DNA from: Pseudomicrostroma phylloplanum
Taxonomy: Eukaryota > Basidiomycota > Exobasidiomycetes > Microstromatales
Assembly (NCBI GenBank): GCA_039545275.1
Contig: BCHS01000001.1
Coordinates: 2,000,853 to 2,064,852 of the forward strand
DNA length: 64,000 nt
Reading direction: 5' to 3'
Positions 13,878 to 24,935 of the stretch are shown here, in pieces (the stretch's first letter is position 1; the number at the start of each line of letters is the position of its first letter). The position numbers were made by a program, and so were the translations under genes. The notes below the pieces were generated by a model, which did no database searches, was not told the DNA's origin, and saw nothing but the letters and a program-made list of their open reading frames with translations.

Positions 13878-15146
13878 TCATGCTAGTGCTGTGCCGAAGA
13901 CGTAGTCCCAGAACTGTGAAGAAGACGCACAGGAAGAAGGACATGTCAGCTGCTGCACTTGTATATCCTACACGCGCCCGTCTCGTCGCTGCTAGCTCAC
14001 CTTGGAGGTCACACCAAACCCAAGATCGTAGGCCTTGTAGTGGTGTTCCAGATGGTACTGCTTCATGGACCTGAGGTAGGCAGGTAGCTTGGTGTGGTGC
14101 AGCGCATAGTGCATCATGTCATACACCACATACATTGCGAATGCTCCCGCAATGACTCCATTTGCCATTGCCGCCGAGGGGAAGATTGCGTAGGCTAGTC
14201 TTGTAAAAGGGAAGGAGAGGACAAAGAAGAGGAGGGGAGGCATGACCAGACGCAACCTGTCCATCGGGAGGTAGTGGTGGATACCGTGCAGCAGGAAGTG
14301 CAGTGTGAGGCAGGGACCATTGTTGGGGAGGAACTCGTCGACGTGGAAGAGGAAGCGATGCAGAGTGTACTCCAGCAGTGTCCAGATGAAGACACCCGAG
14401 GCAAAGCAGGCCGTGGTGTAGGCCATTGCTACTGGGCTGAGCTTGACCATGTGTTGGAAGGGCACCAGCTCTTCTTGGCCGTGCTCGAGGAGAGTGTACT
14501 GCTGTGCTGATCGGTAGAAGAGGGAGGCGGCAATGGGCACCCAGATGAGAGGCACGACGTACCAGGATGTACGTGTGAACATCTCTAGGTAGTCTGGACC
14601 GAACAAGCGAGCAGGCTCCTTCAAGTGTCGAGGCGAGTGCACCTGGGCGAGGTAGAACTCCTTGTCGAACTTGGCATTCCATACTTGCATGATCAGGGGC
14701 TTGGACAGATCCAGGAAGGCGTGCTTCTTGTAATCTGCGTGTACGTCCGAATCCTCGGGCACGAAGTCGTCGGTGATGATGATGTCCTTGTCCTTGCCAG
14801 TGAAGTCCGCGCCGCCGTCTTCTGCATCTGCACAAGCTGCCTCCTCCTCTTGTGTCAGCGGCAGTCGGCCAATGTAGTACTCTTCCAGCAGCTCATAGGC
14901 AGACGCCGAGTGGGCGTGCTCGACTACGTCGTCCATGATCTCTCCCATGTCCATTCCGGCATACCTCATCACCAGATCGTCCCCTCCCGGGTGGTCAGGA
15001 ACAAAGTCGGTGACGTCGTACACCTTTCCTCGTCGGGCGACCCATACGGAGCTCTCCTTGTTGTGGCGAGCCATCATAGCCGTCGAGATGAGGCGGGTGC
15101 GGCGAGCGGCAGGCGCAGGGGAAGGAGCGGGGTTGCCAGCTGACAT
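13878..15146 (-). CDS. Fatty acid 2-hydroxylase (Scs7/FA2H type)
   Basis: Two exons (15146-14001 and a final 36-nt exon 13913-13878 encoding the last 11 residues) give 393 residues. The N-terminal cytochrome b5 domain carries the haem ligands His52 in HPGG and His79 in HAHS. The C-terminal membrane hydroxylase has the di-iron histidine boxes HRFLFH, HFLLHGIHH, HYALHH and EHHYKAYDLGFG, with hydrophobic segments between them. The enzyme 2-hydroxylates very-long-chain acyl groups of ceramide in the ER. Spliced ends read GVTSKFWDYVFGTALA; without the last intron the protein would end in a shorter unrelated tail, which supports the splice. It is divergent from LSM6 with 603 bp between starts. Confidence 0.94.
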
Positions 15147-15749
15147 GGCGATGAGCAGCGAGAGGGTTGAGGGCGTGCGGGATGTGATAAGAGCTAGTAG
15201 CTTGTGGCGCAGGCTATAGCGAGGAGGTGTTGAGTCGCAGTGGCGGTGAGAAGGTCAGCGGGGGTAGAGTCGGGCGGTAGAGTGGCGATGTGTGTGTGAG
15301 GGGGAGCGAGGACGAGCTGTCTATATTGAGTGGCGAGTGGGAGGATGGGAGTGGTGAGGAGATGGAGATGATGGTGATCAGTTGAATTCAGGGGAACGGA
15401 TGAATGTTGCTGCCCTTCAAGTCTCGTCGGCGGGGAAATTTAGACAAGGTGGCTGCTGCCTGCGTGCCTTTGCCTGTCCGCCTTGCCTTCGGCTCTCAAT
15501 CGCCGCCCAGCTGACTGACGGACATAGGGCGTGTGTTGATCTCGGCTCGGACAGGCTCAGCCTTGAGCCTCGAGGTCGGCTCCCTCGGCTCCTCGCCAGT
15601 TTTCGGAGCCGAACCCGCACCCACCAACCCTACTCCGCTTCCGCTTTCCGTCCAGGGCTTGCAGTATAGCAAGCAAGGCCCTCGACCGGAATAGAGGGAA
15701 CAGCTTTGGATCATACCACTGTCTGCCGTTACAGCACTCTACGAACACA
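15147..15749. other. Divergent promoter, fatty acid hydroxylase / LSM6
   Basis: Contains no supported coding sequence. It must hold both promoters; no element stands out. Confidence 0.5.
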
Positions 15750-16530
15750 ATGGCGTCGGATACAGCTCCTCCGCCCCCACCGCCGACAAATGGCAACGAC
15801 GACGTCACTCCCCCTCCCCCGCCGCCCGAGGCAGACGGAGACAAGGCTGTTGCACCACAGCAGCAGCCCTCGAAAGGCTCTCCCAACGATTTCCTCAAGA
15901 GTAAGTAGCGCGATTGCAAATAGCCGACGGCGGAGGAGAGGCGAGACAACAGATAGTGTGTCAACGAAGGACACCAAAGCTCAGGTTTGATCATATTGAG
16001 CCGCGCTGACCTTTGACGCTCTCCTCTCCTGCACCGCACGATGAACTCGTAGACGTGATCGGCAAGCAAGTAGCCGTACGACTCAACTCAGGAATCGACT
16101 ACCGGGGTGAGTCCCTCTCCCATCCTCTTGCTCGTATTCTGACATACAGCTCACGCCTCTTCTGCTTCCCACACTATCACATCCACTGCAGGCACACTGT
16201 CATGTCTGGATGGGTACATGAACATCGCACTCGAGGAGACGACCGAGTGGGTAGGTGGGCAGCAGAAGAACTCGTATGGAGATGCTTTTATTAGGGGGAA
16301 CAATGGTGAGTGCAAGCGCGGCCCAACGTAGTACTTCTGAATCATTCGAGCTCACTCTTTGGCCCAATCTTCCCGACGACACGTACGATCTCCTTGTGCT
16401 CTTCATCCCACAGTATTGGTGAGTCGAGAGCTGAGCGTGCGCATGCTCTGCCGGAGGCCCTCTGTTCCCACCACTGACATCCTTTGCCCCTCTCCTCTTC
16501 TTCTGTTCACAGTACATCACCGCGTTGTGA
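15750..16530 (+). CDS. LSM6: U6 snRNA-associated Sm-like protein LSm6
   Basis: Subunit of the LSm2-8 ring on U6 snRNA and of the LSm1-7 mRNA-decay ring. Five exons: 15750-15900, 16053-16106, 16192-16305, a 5-nt microexon at 16414-16418 (TATTG) and 16513-16530. All phases close to 113 residues. The Sm fold is nearly canonical: VIGKQVAVRLNSG, GTLSCLDGYMNIALEETTEW, then GDAFIRGNNVLYITAL. The microexon supplies part of the Val codon and the whole Leu codon of the invariant NNVLYI block. Skipping it would also shift the frame. The Pro- and Gln-rich N-terminal ~45 residues are an extension compared with most LSm6 proteins. Confidence 0.95.
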
Positions 16531-16717
16531 AAGAAGACCAGTGCGAATGTAATCCGATTCACTCAGATACTATTCATTTCAAAGAGGCATAGCGAGTCGT
16601 ACAGGAGCTCCTCTAATGATGTCTGCCCCAGCAGGCGACGCTCCTACTTCCTCCACTTCCTTACCTCCTTCTGACCCCTCCGTTTCCCCCTGATCAGTCA
16701 GACGCCTCACGATCTCA

Positions 16718-18976
16718 CTAAACGCTCCCAGTCGAGACCCACTCCCACTCCACCTGCACAGCCCTCAATCCCGTAATCTTCTTTGCAAAATCCACCTCTT
16801 CCCTCGGGAAACGCACCGTGGTCCTATCCCCGTTGCGTATCTCATCAGCAGCACGAGGTTCCTCAAAGGCGGGGATAAGCCATACCCATCCGGCGGAAGA
16901 GGCGATTTCGGGAAGGAGGGCATTGAGGACCTTGTTGCGTGATTGGACTCGCAGACAGAGCTCGCGATCGGGAGGGACGAGGAGACCCTGTGACTGGATA
17001 GAGGAAGAGGAAGAAGAGGAAGAGGTATTCGTGGGTGATGACTTGAAGAGAGAGGCTAGGTTGGCCTTGGAAGAGGCGTCGCTGCTGGTAGGGTCCAGGC
17101 TAAAGTGGTGCCATGCCGCACCAGTGTGGCCCTCTTCGCTGGCTTCAACGACCCTCTCGCTCTCCTTGAGCTTGGCGAACCAGTCAAAAAACTCGAAGGT
17201 ACGTCCCTGCCCGCCGCCTCTTGGAGCGTCGGGCCAGTTGAAGCGCCGCGCCTTCTCGGCCTCGGCGACGACGTCGAAGCCCCACTGTCCCACTCCCTCG
17301 TCGTTGCCATGTTGCGCCAGCGAGTGCGGAGGAGCGCCGGGACTGCCGTGACTATTGGCTCTTGCCCGGCTGCGGGCATTCCCCTCAAAGTCTTCCAGCT
17401 GTTCGACCAGGGCAGTATCGTACCGACCAACAAAGAGCTTGAAGCTGTCCAGCTTGCCGAAGCGACGAGCTGCCGAGGCCGCGCCAGGAGCCTCGACGGA
17501 CGTCTCGAGATCTTGTAGGATGCTGATGCGTAGAATGCGGATCGATCTGGCGGGCTGCGCTGGGGCGAGAGGGTTCAACGATGCTCGCGCATCTCGTTGC
17601 GCTAGTACCCGCGCCCAGTAGCCCATCCAGCGACGTTGAGAGGCGATCGATACGCCTACACGTCCTGCCAGAGAGAGTCCGCCGTGGCTCTCCTCTTCGA
17701 CCCCTTCGTCATGGACGAGGTCGGATGCTGCTGAGGGCGTCTGTGATCTCGTGTCGAGGGAGGTATCCTCTCCTTGCCTCTCAGGCGCCGTCGATACGTT
17801 GAGTGGATCGCCCGCCCCGCGGCCAGATGCTTCACTTGCTGAGTGTAGAGCGCCAGCGACCGAGGCACCCCCCGGCACCCCAGATACAATTCCACCAGGC
17901 ACCAGACCTAAAGCCAACGACCGTGGTCGTTTCAGATCAGCACGACCAGTCAGGCCATTTGCTGCTTGTCCATCGGCATAATTCGCAGAGGATACTGTGT
18001 TCACCGAGACAGCTAGTGGGCCGGCGCTTACAGACTTTGGCTTCATGCGTTGCGAAGAATGGAGCGCGAGAGCCGCTTCTACCTTGCTCCGCCACGCTGA
18101 TGGGTCGTAATCATTGCTGGTGCTCGCTTGGCGTGACGGAGGAGTTTGTGAATCCTGCGCTCGCAGGGGAGAGATAGCGCGAGGCACAGAGCTCTGAGTA
18201 TGAACGTCATCTCCGTTCTTTCCTTTGTGCTTGACGATGCTGATGTTGCGCGAGTCTTGGGGCGGCGTCGGTAGCTTGGGGAGAGAGACTAAGTAGCTGC
18301 AGGCCATCGTCCCTGAGCGACCCTTGCCAGCTATTCGGACAGCAGTGGAGGGACACTACAGAGTCAGGATGTACTCGCGGCAGCTCACCAGAGGCACACT
18401 TACCTTTACAGTGGATGACTATGACATTCTTTGGGTCTTCAGCCAGCCAGGCGGTCATGTCGGCTACAGCCATGGGTATCAAAGACAGGGGAGGCGGGTG
18501 ATGATCCGGGAATGGGTATCTTGAGACTAGGGGNAGGGAATGAGTGCAAGCATGAGTGCAAGTATGAGTAGGAGTACATCTAAGCCTTCTGGACGCGGCG
18601 TGCTACCCACCTCTGCCGTAGAAATCCTCCTCGTCGTATTCGCCTTCATCTTTCGGACGGAAGTTCCACACTCTCCATCCCTTTCCATGCCTCTCATCGA
18701 GAAAGCGGCGTACCTCGTGCCGATTGTTGCGCCATACTGTGGGAACGCCGGACGCTGGAAAGGCCATGATGAGTAGGCGGTCTGTCAGACAGAGGAGGTA
18801 GCAGAGCAGACAGAACGATGGGAGATGATCAGGTCAGCGAAAGGACCAAGAGTATTTGAGACTGGTCTGCGGATCTGCCCTCACTCACCTGTGATGTAGA
18901 CGAGATCGAGGTCAATGCCATCTTGGACGAAGCGCGCCTGCGCTCCGGATACGAGTCGCTTTAGACGCAAAGACAT
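16718..18976 (-). CDS. PTEN-type lipid/protein phosphatase
   Basis: Four exons (18976-18889, 18781-18611, 18526-18404, 18330-16718) splice in frame to 664 residues. The N-terminus follows human PTEN closely: RFVQDGIDLDLVYI, MAFPASGVPTVWRNN, RYPFPDHHPPP, then the active site HCKAGKGRSG with Cys126 as nucleophile and both P-loop lysines that bind PtdIns(3,4,5)P3. One intron splits the Ala codon inside the active-site loop. After the phosphatase domain there is a long Ser/Pro/Ala-rich insert, then a region with C2-like strands (SIRILRISILQD, YDTALVEQLEDF, VDFAKKI) to the end. The insert explains most of the extra length over human PTEN (403). It is homologous in role to yeast Tep1 and fission yeast Ptn1. 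It is convergent with LSM6, 187 bp apart. Confidence 0.92.
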
Positions 18977-19672
18977 GGTCGGCGTCCGCAAGTGCAAACA
19001 AGCAAGCCCAAAGAGTTGCTGCGCTTTCTAATACGATTAGGAGCAGTTTGTACGTTTGTCAGGATACACTGTCATTGTTGCTGAGCGGGCTGGGCCATCA
19101 GGTGCGTATGTGGGGGAGACGAGAGCAGGAGGGTGCTTCCCCCACAGCCGGATCGTTGAGCCTTTTCCCTCAATTGCGGGAGGTCCTCGTGGATAAGCGT
19201 CAACGGGCCGTGGCCGATGTTCGGATGGTACTCGAGGTTCAAGGGAGGACGGCTTTCGCTGGTTCGAGCTACAAGATACGCACACCAAGTAGCACAAGTA
19301 GAGGGTACTCACCCAGACTAGGCCCTTCACCCCAACACCTCCACACAACACGCTCCAGCCTCGCTTCGGAAGGCGACCAAGTTCCCCTATCCGTCCGTCG
19401 CCTTTCGCGACCACTTCTCACTCATTGGTCCTCTGGCATCTCACTGTTCCTCTCATACTCACTCCTCAGTCGTAAGCCTGCCTCTCGCGCTTCCCCCAAC
19501 CTCCTGGTATACTTCGATGCGAGCCTGAGCCTACATCGCCTCAAGCGTAGAGTGAGGGAGGCAGCCCCCCTGACGAGCCCGGCCCACGAGTCCGTCCATT
19601 GTTCATACACACTTCATACCACTAGGCTACGAGAGCGATATATCTCCTTGCCTCTCTGGATCGCACAAGCTT
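18977..19672. other. Divergent promoter, PTEN / Erf4-like gene
   Basis: About 700 bp between divergent starts. Open frames on both strands are unsupported translations of this region; no gene seen. Confidence 0.5.
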
Positions 19673-20586
19673 ATGGCGGACAACAGCCTTCATCCGCTTT
19701 CGTCGATGCACAGGGGTGGGTCAGACGAGGATGCACAGAGGGCGAGCCAGACCTCTGGATCAAGTAGCGCCCACGCCCAAGTATCGAGCTCGGGACCCGC
19801 CCTACCCAGCTCAGTCCCACCGGGCGTAGACGCTCGCGCACATCAGGACGAGCAGCAAGAGGGCATCAGTATGAGTGAAGGAGGAGGGGATGGGAGAGAT
19901 GCACAGGGACAACTGACGGGAGACAGAGGTGATGGTGAGGGGACTAGGTCCACTGGGCCCGTTTCGAGCTACTATACTGGTCCGCCTTCGAAGTTCTCCT
20001 TCTTTGGGAAGAAGCAAGTGGGAGTCATTGGAGAGCATCTGCCTATGGAGCTGGTCAGGTGAGTGGAGAGTGTGAGTGAAGATCAGTCATGCTGTAGCTA
20101 ATGAAAGTCGTCCATACTCTGCTGCCCCTGTCCCTCTACCGGCACAGAATCGAGCGAGACTACTCCCTCGCCCCCTCGCACATTCCGCAATTCCATCCCA
20201 CCTTCCCCCTGGAGCTTGAAGGACGGATCACGCCGACTCTATTCTCGGAGCTGATCAACGATATCAACGAACTGCTCATTCAGGCCAACGACCCAGGGTG
20301 GGCAGCGTTGGATAATATGCTAGCGGTGATGACATTGTGGTTGAGCCCTTGGGTGCTGGGCAGTCGATATCAGAGGGTGAGTGGGAGCAGGAAGATTTTG
20401 TCACAACGGTCTGCGAGGCTGCTGCTGATACTTGGGCCCTTCTTCCCTCTCCTGCTCCTGCAGAAGAGTCGCGAGCTAGTGCGTCTCCTCGAGGACCGCA
20501 ACCGGACACTGCTCAACCCGAGCGGATTGAATCTGCTACACCCGAGCAGCAAGGCGTGGCTCTACCTCGAGCTGGAGTACTACTAG
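19673..20586 (+). CDS. Erf4/GOLGA7-like subunit of Ras palmitoyltransferase
   Basis: Three exons (19673-20058, 20148-20376, 20464-20586) give 245 residues. The first ~100 residues are low-complexity Ser/Gly/Asp/Gln. The Golgin-A7/Erf4 domain follows: VRIERDY, FHPTFPLELEGRITPTLF, a helix ending in INELLIQAND, a hydrophobic segment MLAVMTLWLSPWVLG, then LLEDRNRTLLNPSGLNLL and a C-terminal YLELEYY. Known members pair with the DHHC enzyme Erf2/ZDHHC9 and stabilise it for S-acylation of Ras at the ER/Golgi. The second intron (20377-20463) is 87 nt, a multiple of three, and has no stop, so its retention would insert 29 residues without breaking the frame. Confidence 0.88.
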
Positions 20587-20856
20587 AGAAAGCGAGAGTG
20601 AGGACAGCGATGCTTTTGGGGAGGCGATGCAGCTCCCTGACGAGAGGATTGTTCAAAGCAAGACGAGGCGGCAGGCAGGGGACATGACCACGCTGTATAG
20701 GCACAAGACAGAGAGCCACTTTCGGTTCATCATATATTATATACCCCCAAATTGTCACAATCACATTCACACTAGCATCATCTACCCATCGTCATTTGCA
20801 GCAAGACCTTGGACTGAGACCAATCAGGTGTGGACCTTCGGCGGGCAAAAAGATTG

Positions 20857-20952
20857 TGATCAGGATGGGATTCGAACCCATGCGGTTGCCCACTGCGACG
20901 TTCAAGACACGAATTCCTGAACACAGCGCCATAACCACTCGGCCACCTGACC
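20857..20952 (-). tRNA. tRNA-Leu(CAG) with intron
   Basis: Read on the minus strand: acceptor GGTCAGG pairs with CCTGATC, D stem GCC/GGC, anticodon stem CTGTG with CGCAG, a class II long variable arm, and T arm ATGGG-TTCGAAT-CCCAT. The discriminator is A, as expected for Leu. The anticodon loop reads TT-CAG-G, then an intron of about 17 nt, then T and the closing stem. Class II with A73 favours Leu over Ser. The exact intron ends were placed by eye. Confidence 0.88.
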
Positions 20953-21200
20953 CCTCGGACTTAAGGAGGATAGAATGAGTCGAGGGAAACAGATATGATG
21001 TTTCGACCAGTCGGCGAGGGACGTGGCTTGTGGCTGTCGAAGACGAAGGGCGCTTGGACCACTCCGTGCACAACCGTACGCTGCGCCGGACAGACGGACG
21101 ACTCCTTCCGATTTGTCAATTCCTCCACTCACTAGTAACAGTAACGACTGCGCTCCTTCCTCACGTTCATCAGGTGCTTTCCATTGCTGAAATTGCCAGG

Positions 21201-22465
21201 ATGTCCCGCAACTCATGGGGCGACCCTATCGCTCCCACCTCGACCGAAAAGGACTGGACCGCCTCTGAGATTGGCGTGAGCACGCAGGAGCAGCAGCAAG
21301 GCGGTCAGGCTGGTGCAGCCAGTGGAACGGGAGGCAAGACTGATTTCACCGAGAAGGAAGGTGAGCGACAGAGCTGAGAATAGAGGTTCAAGGCGGCAAG
21401 ACTGTGATGGCTGACAGGCACTCACACCCCTCACGCTGTATCCCTCTGCTGCAGCACAAGCCATTCGAGAGCTAAAAGCATCGACGACTTGGTGGAAGAC
21501 GGTAAGTGCGCGCTGGGCAGCCTCCGATGATCAGCTGCAGGTATCTGACGACGATCTCCTGTCCCCTCCCTGTCGCTTCTCTACCAGGTGGGTCGCATCT
21601 CCGGCGGCGCCACCGCCATCTTCCTCGCACGTCGTCGTCGTCCACCCCCAGGCATTCTGGGCAGTATAGGCTTCGGTATCCTCGGTACCTTCATCGGCGA
21701 AGGGCTCAGCTTGCCCTTTGCTATCCTCGCGGGGGGCAGAAAAGCGATCAGTTCGGTGGAAGATCCAAAGCACTTTGCGAAAGTGTTGCAGGAGAGGCAG
21801 GCGATGCAGAATGGACGGGGCTTGCCGGGGATGGGACCGCGGATGGGTCAGAACCAAGGTCCGGGGCAAGGGCAGGGGCAAAGACAGGGACAGGGACAGG
21901 GAGTCATGGGGAAGGATCTGGCCGGGGACAAAGAGTTCGGGACGAGCGGAGGTGAGTGATTATTGCGTTCGAGAAGGGATGACAGGCTGAGCAGTACCGC
22001 TGACAGTACCTCTTGCCCACCCTTCTCCGCCGTCGATCATACCCAGACTTCAAAGACTCTTCCTTTGGCGATTTCGGCTCTGCCTCCTCGGGTTCTACTC
22101 CAAAATATCCGCCTTCACGGCAGGGATCCCCTTCCTATCCAACCTCCAGCAACAGTAGCAGCAGCAGCAGCTCCCCCTCCTCCTCCTCTTCCTCCTCACC
22201 CGCACCTCCCTCCTTCGACGTGCCCTCCAGCTCAATCAGCGACCCCTTCTCCCCCAACTCTTCCTCTACCCAAGGCGGCAACAGCTCGAGCGGTAGTGGC
22301 AGTGGCGGGGGACCTAGGAGACAGGGCGGGTCTCGCTGGGCTGAGCTCAGAGGTGAGGCTCAGAGTGGGGAGAGTGCTTGGGCTCGGTTGAGACGGGGCG
22401 AGGGACCTGCTGGAGGAGGAGCAGGAGAGGGAGGAAGGGGGCAGTTTCAGCAGCAGACACAATAG
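21201..22465 (+). CDS. Small predicted membrane protein, weakly OCIA-domain-like
   Basis: Four exons (21201-21360, 21455-21501, 21588-21951, 22047-22465) splice in frame to 329 residues. Several acceptors are possible for exon 4; only the one at 22047 joins the GGTSG reading frame to the natural Ser-rich frame that ends in RWAELRGEAQ and ESAWARLRRG. A tryptophan pair (TTWWKT) precedes two hydrophobic, Gly-rich segments, GGATAIFLA and GILGSIGFGILGTFIGEG, separated by RRRRPPP. The rest is low-complexity Gln/Gly and Ser. The order W-x-hydrophobic-Pro-Gly-hydrophobic recalls OCIA-domain proteins of mitochondria and endosomes, but the match is weak and I do not assign a function. Confidence 0.7.
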
Positions 22466-22760
22466 CAGCTACGAGTAGGAGGGAAGAAGGTGATGTGAGG
22501 CTGGTGAGGACCAATGAGCAGAGCAGCGGAGAAGTCGCCTGTCAGTCGCCTCGATCAATCAAAAGTGAACAGAGAAATCAACATGCCAATACCCTCCGTA
22601 ACTTCAGCTTGGGATCACACACACGTCACACAGCAGAGGCAGAGATGCAGGTGCAGCAACGAGGGCCGCAGGGAAAGACGATGATATGTCAAGGTGGGGG
22701 GAACAGTGTACAAGGTAGTAGTAGGGAGTGGGGTGGATGACACGCGAAAGCAGCACAGGC

Positions 22761-23660
22761 TTAGATCTTCTGACCAGCCTCGTAAGCCTTGATCTTGTCT
22801 GCGATCTTCGACTTCCTCTGCTCGTAGGTGAGCTTGGTGGCCTTGTGCTTCTTCGTCTCCGAAGCCCAGTCCTTTCCGCTCTTGTCGGTGGCCTTGAACT
22901 CGGGGTCCTCACGAATGGCGGCATAGGCGCTCTCGTACATCTCCTCGATGTCCTCGGAACCCAGGTCGTCGGCGAGGTAAGAGGCAAAGTGCTTCTTGAA
23001 TCGCTCGTCGTCCTCCTCCTCGAGGGACTCCATGAACTCGGCGACGTGGCCACCGAAGATGTAGTTCCTCAGGGTCTCCTCGTCCAGCTCCTTGGCCTCT
23101 GGGTCGTAACCGGGGAATCGCTTGGGGGAGTGGGGGATGAAGATTCCACCGTCCGAGGCACCCTTGAGGGCACCAAAGACTCGGGAACCAGTCGAAGTCC
23201 TCTTGAGACCAACGTCGAGGAAGGCCTTGAATGGGCGGGGCTCGTCCTCACCCTCCAGAGGCTCAACCTCGGTCATGGTTCCATCGGGCTCAGTCACACC
23301 CTCGTACTTGTCGGCCAGGCCGAGGATGGTGAGGGCTCGTCGGGCAACGAGGAGACCGGTAGCGTAAGCGGCGGTCCAGTTGGAGAGACCGTGCTTGATA
23401 CCGTATCGTGGGAGCTCCTTGGAGGAAGCCTGGGTGAGGACAAAGTCACCGATGATCTTCGAGGAGATGATCTGGCAGGTGACGAACTTGTTGGAGAATC
23501 GAACCACCAGACGGTACTTGGGGGAACCGTACTTGTTCTTGGCCTGGGAGACCAGAGCACGTCGCTGCTGGTAGTCGGTGTGACCGGACCTCCTCCTCCT
23601 GTACTTGGTCTGGTATCGCGAGTAGTACGCCGAGTTCTTCGTCTGCTTAACGAAGGGCAT
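22761..23660 (-). CDS. RPL5: 60S ribosomal protein L5 (uL18)
   Basis: A single coding exon of 299 residues covering the whole family length: MPFVKQTKNSAYYSRYQ, RRRRSGHTDYQQRR, SPKYRLVVRFSNK, LTILGLADKYEG, VFGALKGASDGG, KRFPGYDPEAKE, and the helical Lys-rich C-terminus. L5 carries 5S rRNA into the large subunit with L11. The ATG directly follows a pyrimidine-rich acceptor (CTCTCCCCAG), and a gtgagt donor lies at 23965, so a 5'UTR intron at 23661-23965 that ends exactly at the start codon is likely. It is divergent from RPL24. Confidence 0.97.
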   Translation of the reverse strand: MPFVKQTKNSAYYSRYQTKYRRRRSGHTDYQQRRALVSQAKNKYGSPKYRLVVRFSNKFVTCQIISSKIIGDFVLTQASSKELPRYGIKHGLSNWTAAYATGLLVARRALTILGLADKYEGVTEPDGTMTEVEPLEGEDEPRPFKAFLDVGLKRTSTGSRVFGALKGASDGGIFIPHSPKRFPGYDPEAKELDEETLRNYIFGGHVAEFMESLEEEDDERFKKHFASYLADDLGSEDIEEMYESAYAAIREDPEFKATDKSGKDWASETKKHKATKLTYEQRKSKIADKIKAYEAGQKI

Positions 23661-24935
23661 CTGGGGAGAGGGGGAGGCGAGGCGAGGACGGAGGTCAGTG
23701 ACCGAATTGGCGTAAAGCGAGGATGTAGGGGAGAGATGAGGCTGCCCAGCAGCAGATAGGCCTCCCCTAAGCGTCCTTCCATCGCAGCATGCTCAGCCCT
23801 CTACACCACTCCTTCCATCTGTCGTGGTCCTCCAGCTGCTACCCGTGCATCTTTCTGTCCGCAACCCAGCCCAGACCGCCATCCCTGGCTCCCGCTGCTG
23901 TGACAGCGAATGTATGATGCTGTAGAGGTACGCGTATGCTGTAGTGTCCAGTTGTGTATACTCACTTTGAATGATCTTGATGGGGGGAGATGGGGAGGGA
24001 TACCTAACGGGAGGGAAGAAGGTGTAGTGCAGCCCGCCCTGCCTTCAAGTTTTGGAGAAGCGGCCGCCCCCCTTCCCTCGCAGGCGGGCAGCCAGGCAGC
24101 CAGAGCCAGAGCCAAAGGCGCCAGGGCCGGAGCGGAGCGCAAATCCATCGAGGGCTGTCCGCAGACCGCGCGTAACTTTCTCGTCCTGCCTGCGCCTGCG
24201 TCCGCCTCTGCCTCTGGCCTGCGCCTGCGCCTGCGCCTGTCCGCCGCCGCTCCTGCGAAGCCCCCCGCCGCCCGCCCGCCAGAGACTGGGACACACAATT
24301 CGAGGTTGCTCGCTACCATCTCTACTACCAAACTCATACCACCACCTCATCTTCACAGCAAGGTAAGCATCGCATACGGACATCAGACAGGCTATACGAC
24401 ATCATCCTCGAGCTGCCAACGCAGTCATGCTCTGCTGCTGCAGATAGAATGAGCTAAGGGAGTGATGGGGAAAGGAAGGCGTAGGCCAGAGGGGGGATGG
24501 ATATGCACGTCTGCCTGCTCTGCAAACGAGAAGACGAGGAAGCATGCGTATCCACCTCTGGAGGAACAGCGGATGAAGATGTCCTGGAGGAGACGGAGAA
24601 TGAGAGAGCGTAGGCTCCTCGCCATACAGTCCTCATGGGGAAATGGACTTCAAGAGGGGCTCATAGGCAGACATGGAGTACAAGAGCAAATGGACAGCGC
24701 CGGCAACGTCTGGCAGAGGGCTGTACAGAGGGCAGAGTAGAACTGGAGGGATCGTCAGCGTCCCTCAGGGCCGTCACCTCTGGAAGGCCTGCCCTGCCCT
24801 CGATACTCCCCTTTTGCCGGATGGACTGGACCGCTGTCCGCACCTCTCCAGCATCCTATCCCAATTGCTGTTCTTGGATTCGTAGCTGACTCACAAGCGC
24901 CTTCCCCTCACACCTCAATCCCTTCCTCAGTCACA
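23661..24935. promoter_or_regulatory. Divergent ribosomal-protein promoter with two 5'UTR introns
   Basis: On the minus side a likely RPL5 leader intron spans 23661-23965. On the plus side a gtaagc donor near 24362, after a TTCACAGCAAG leader, and a CCTCAG acceptor at about 24930, five bases before the ATG, suggest a RPL24 leader intron of roughly 570 nt. The shared promoter is then only about 24.0-24.3 kb, a GC-rich block with CCTGCG repeats. Intron calls rest on splice motifs only. Confidence 0.5.

Noticed and set aside
20857..20952. tRNA-Ser
   Set aside because: Class II arm fits Ser too, but the discriminator is A and the loop gives anticodon CAG, both Leu features.
21995..22007. Acceptors at 21995 and 22007 for the last exon of the small membrane protein
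   Set aside because: Both give frames that leave the natural Ser-rich C-terminus; only the acceptor before 22047 keeps it in frame.
22728..23759. 343-codon plus-strand frame
   Set aside because: Antisense shadow of the RPL5 gene; Leu/Val/Gly-rich composition mirrors the opposite strand.
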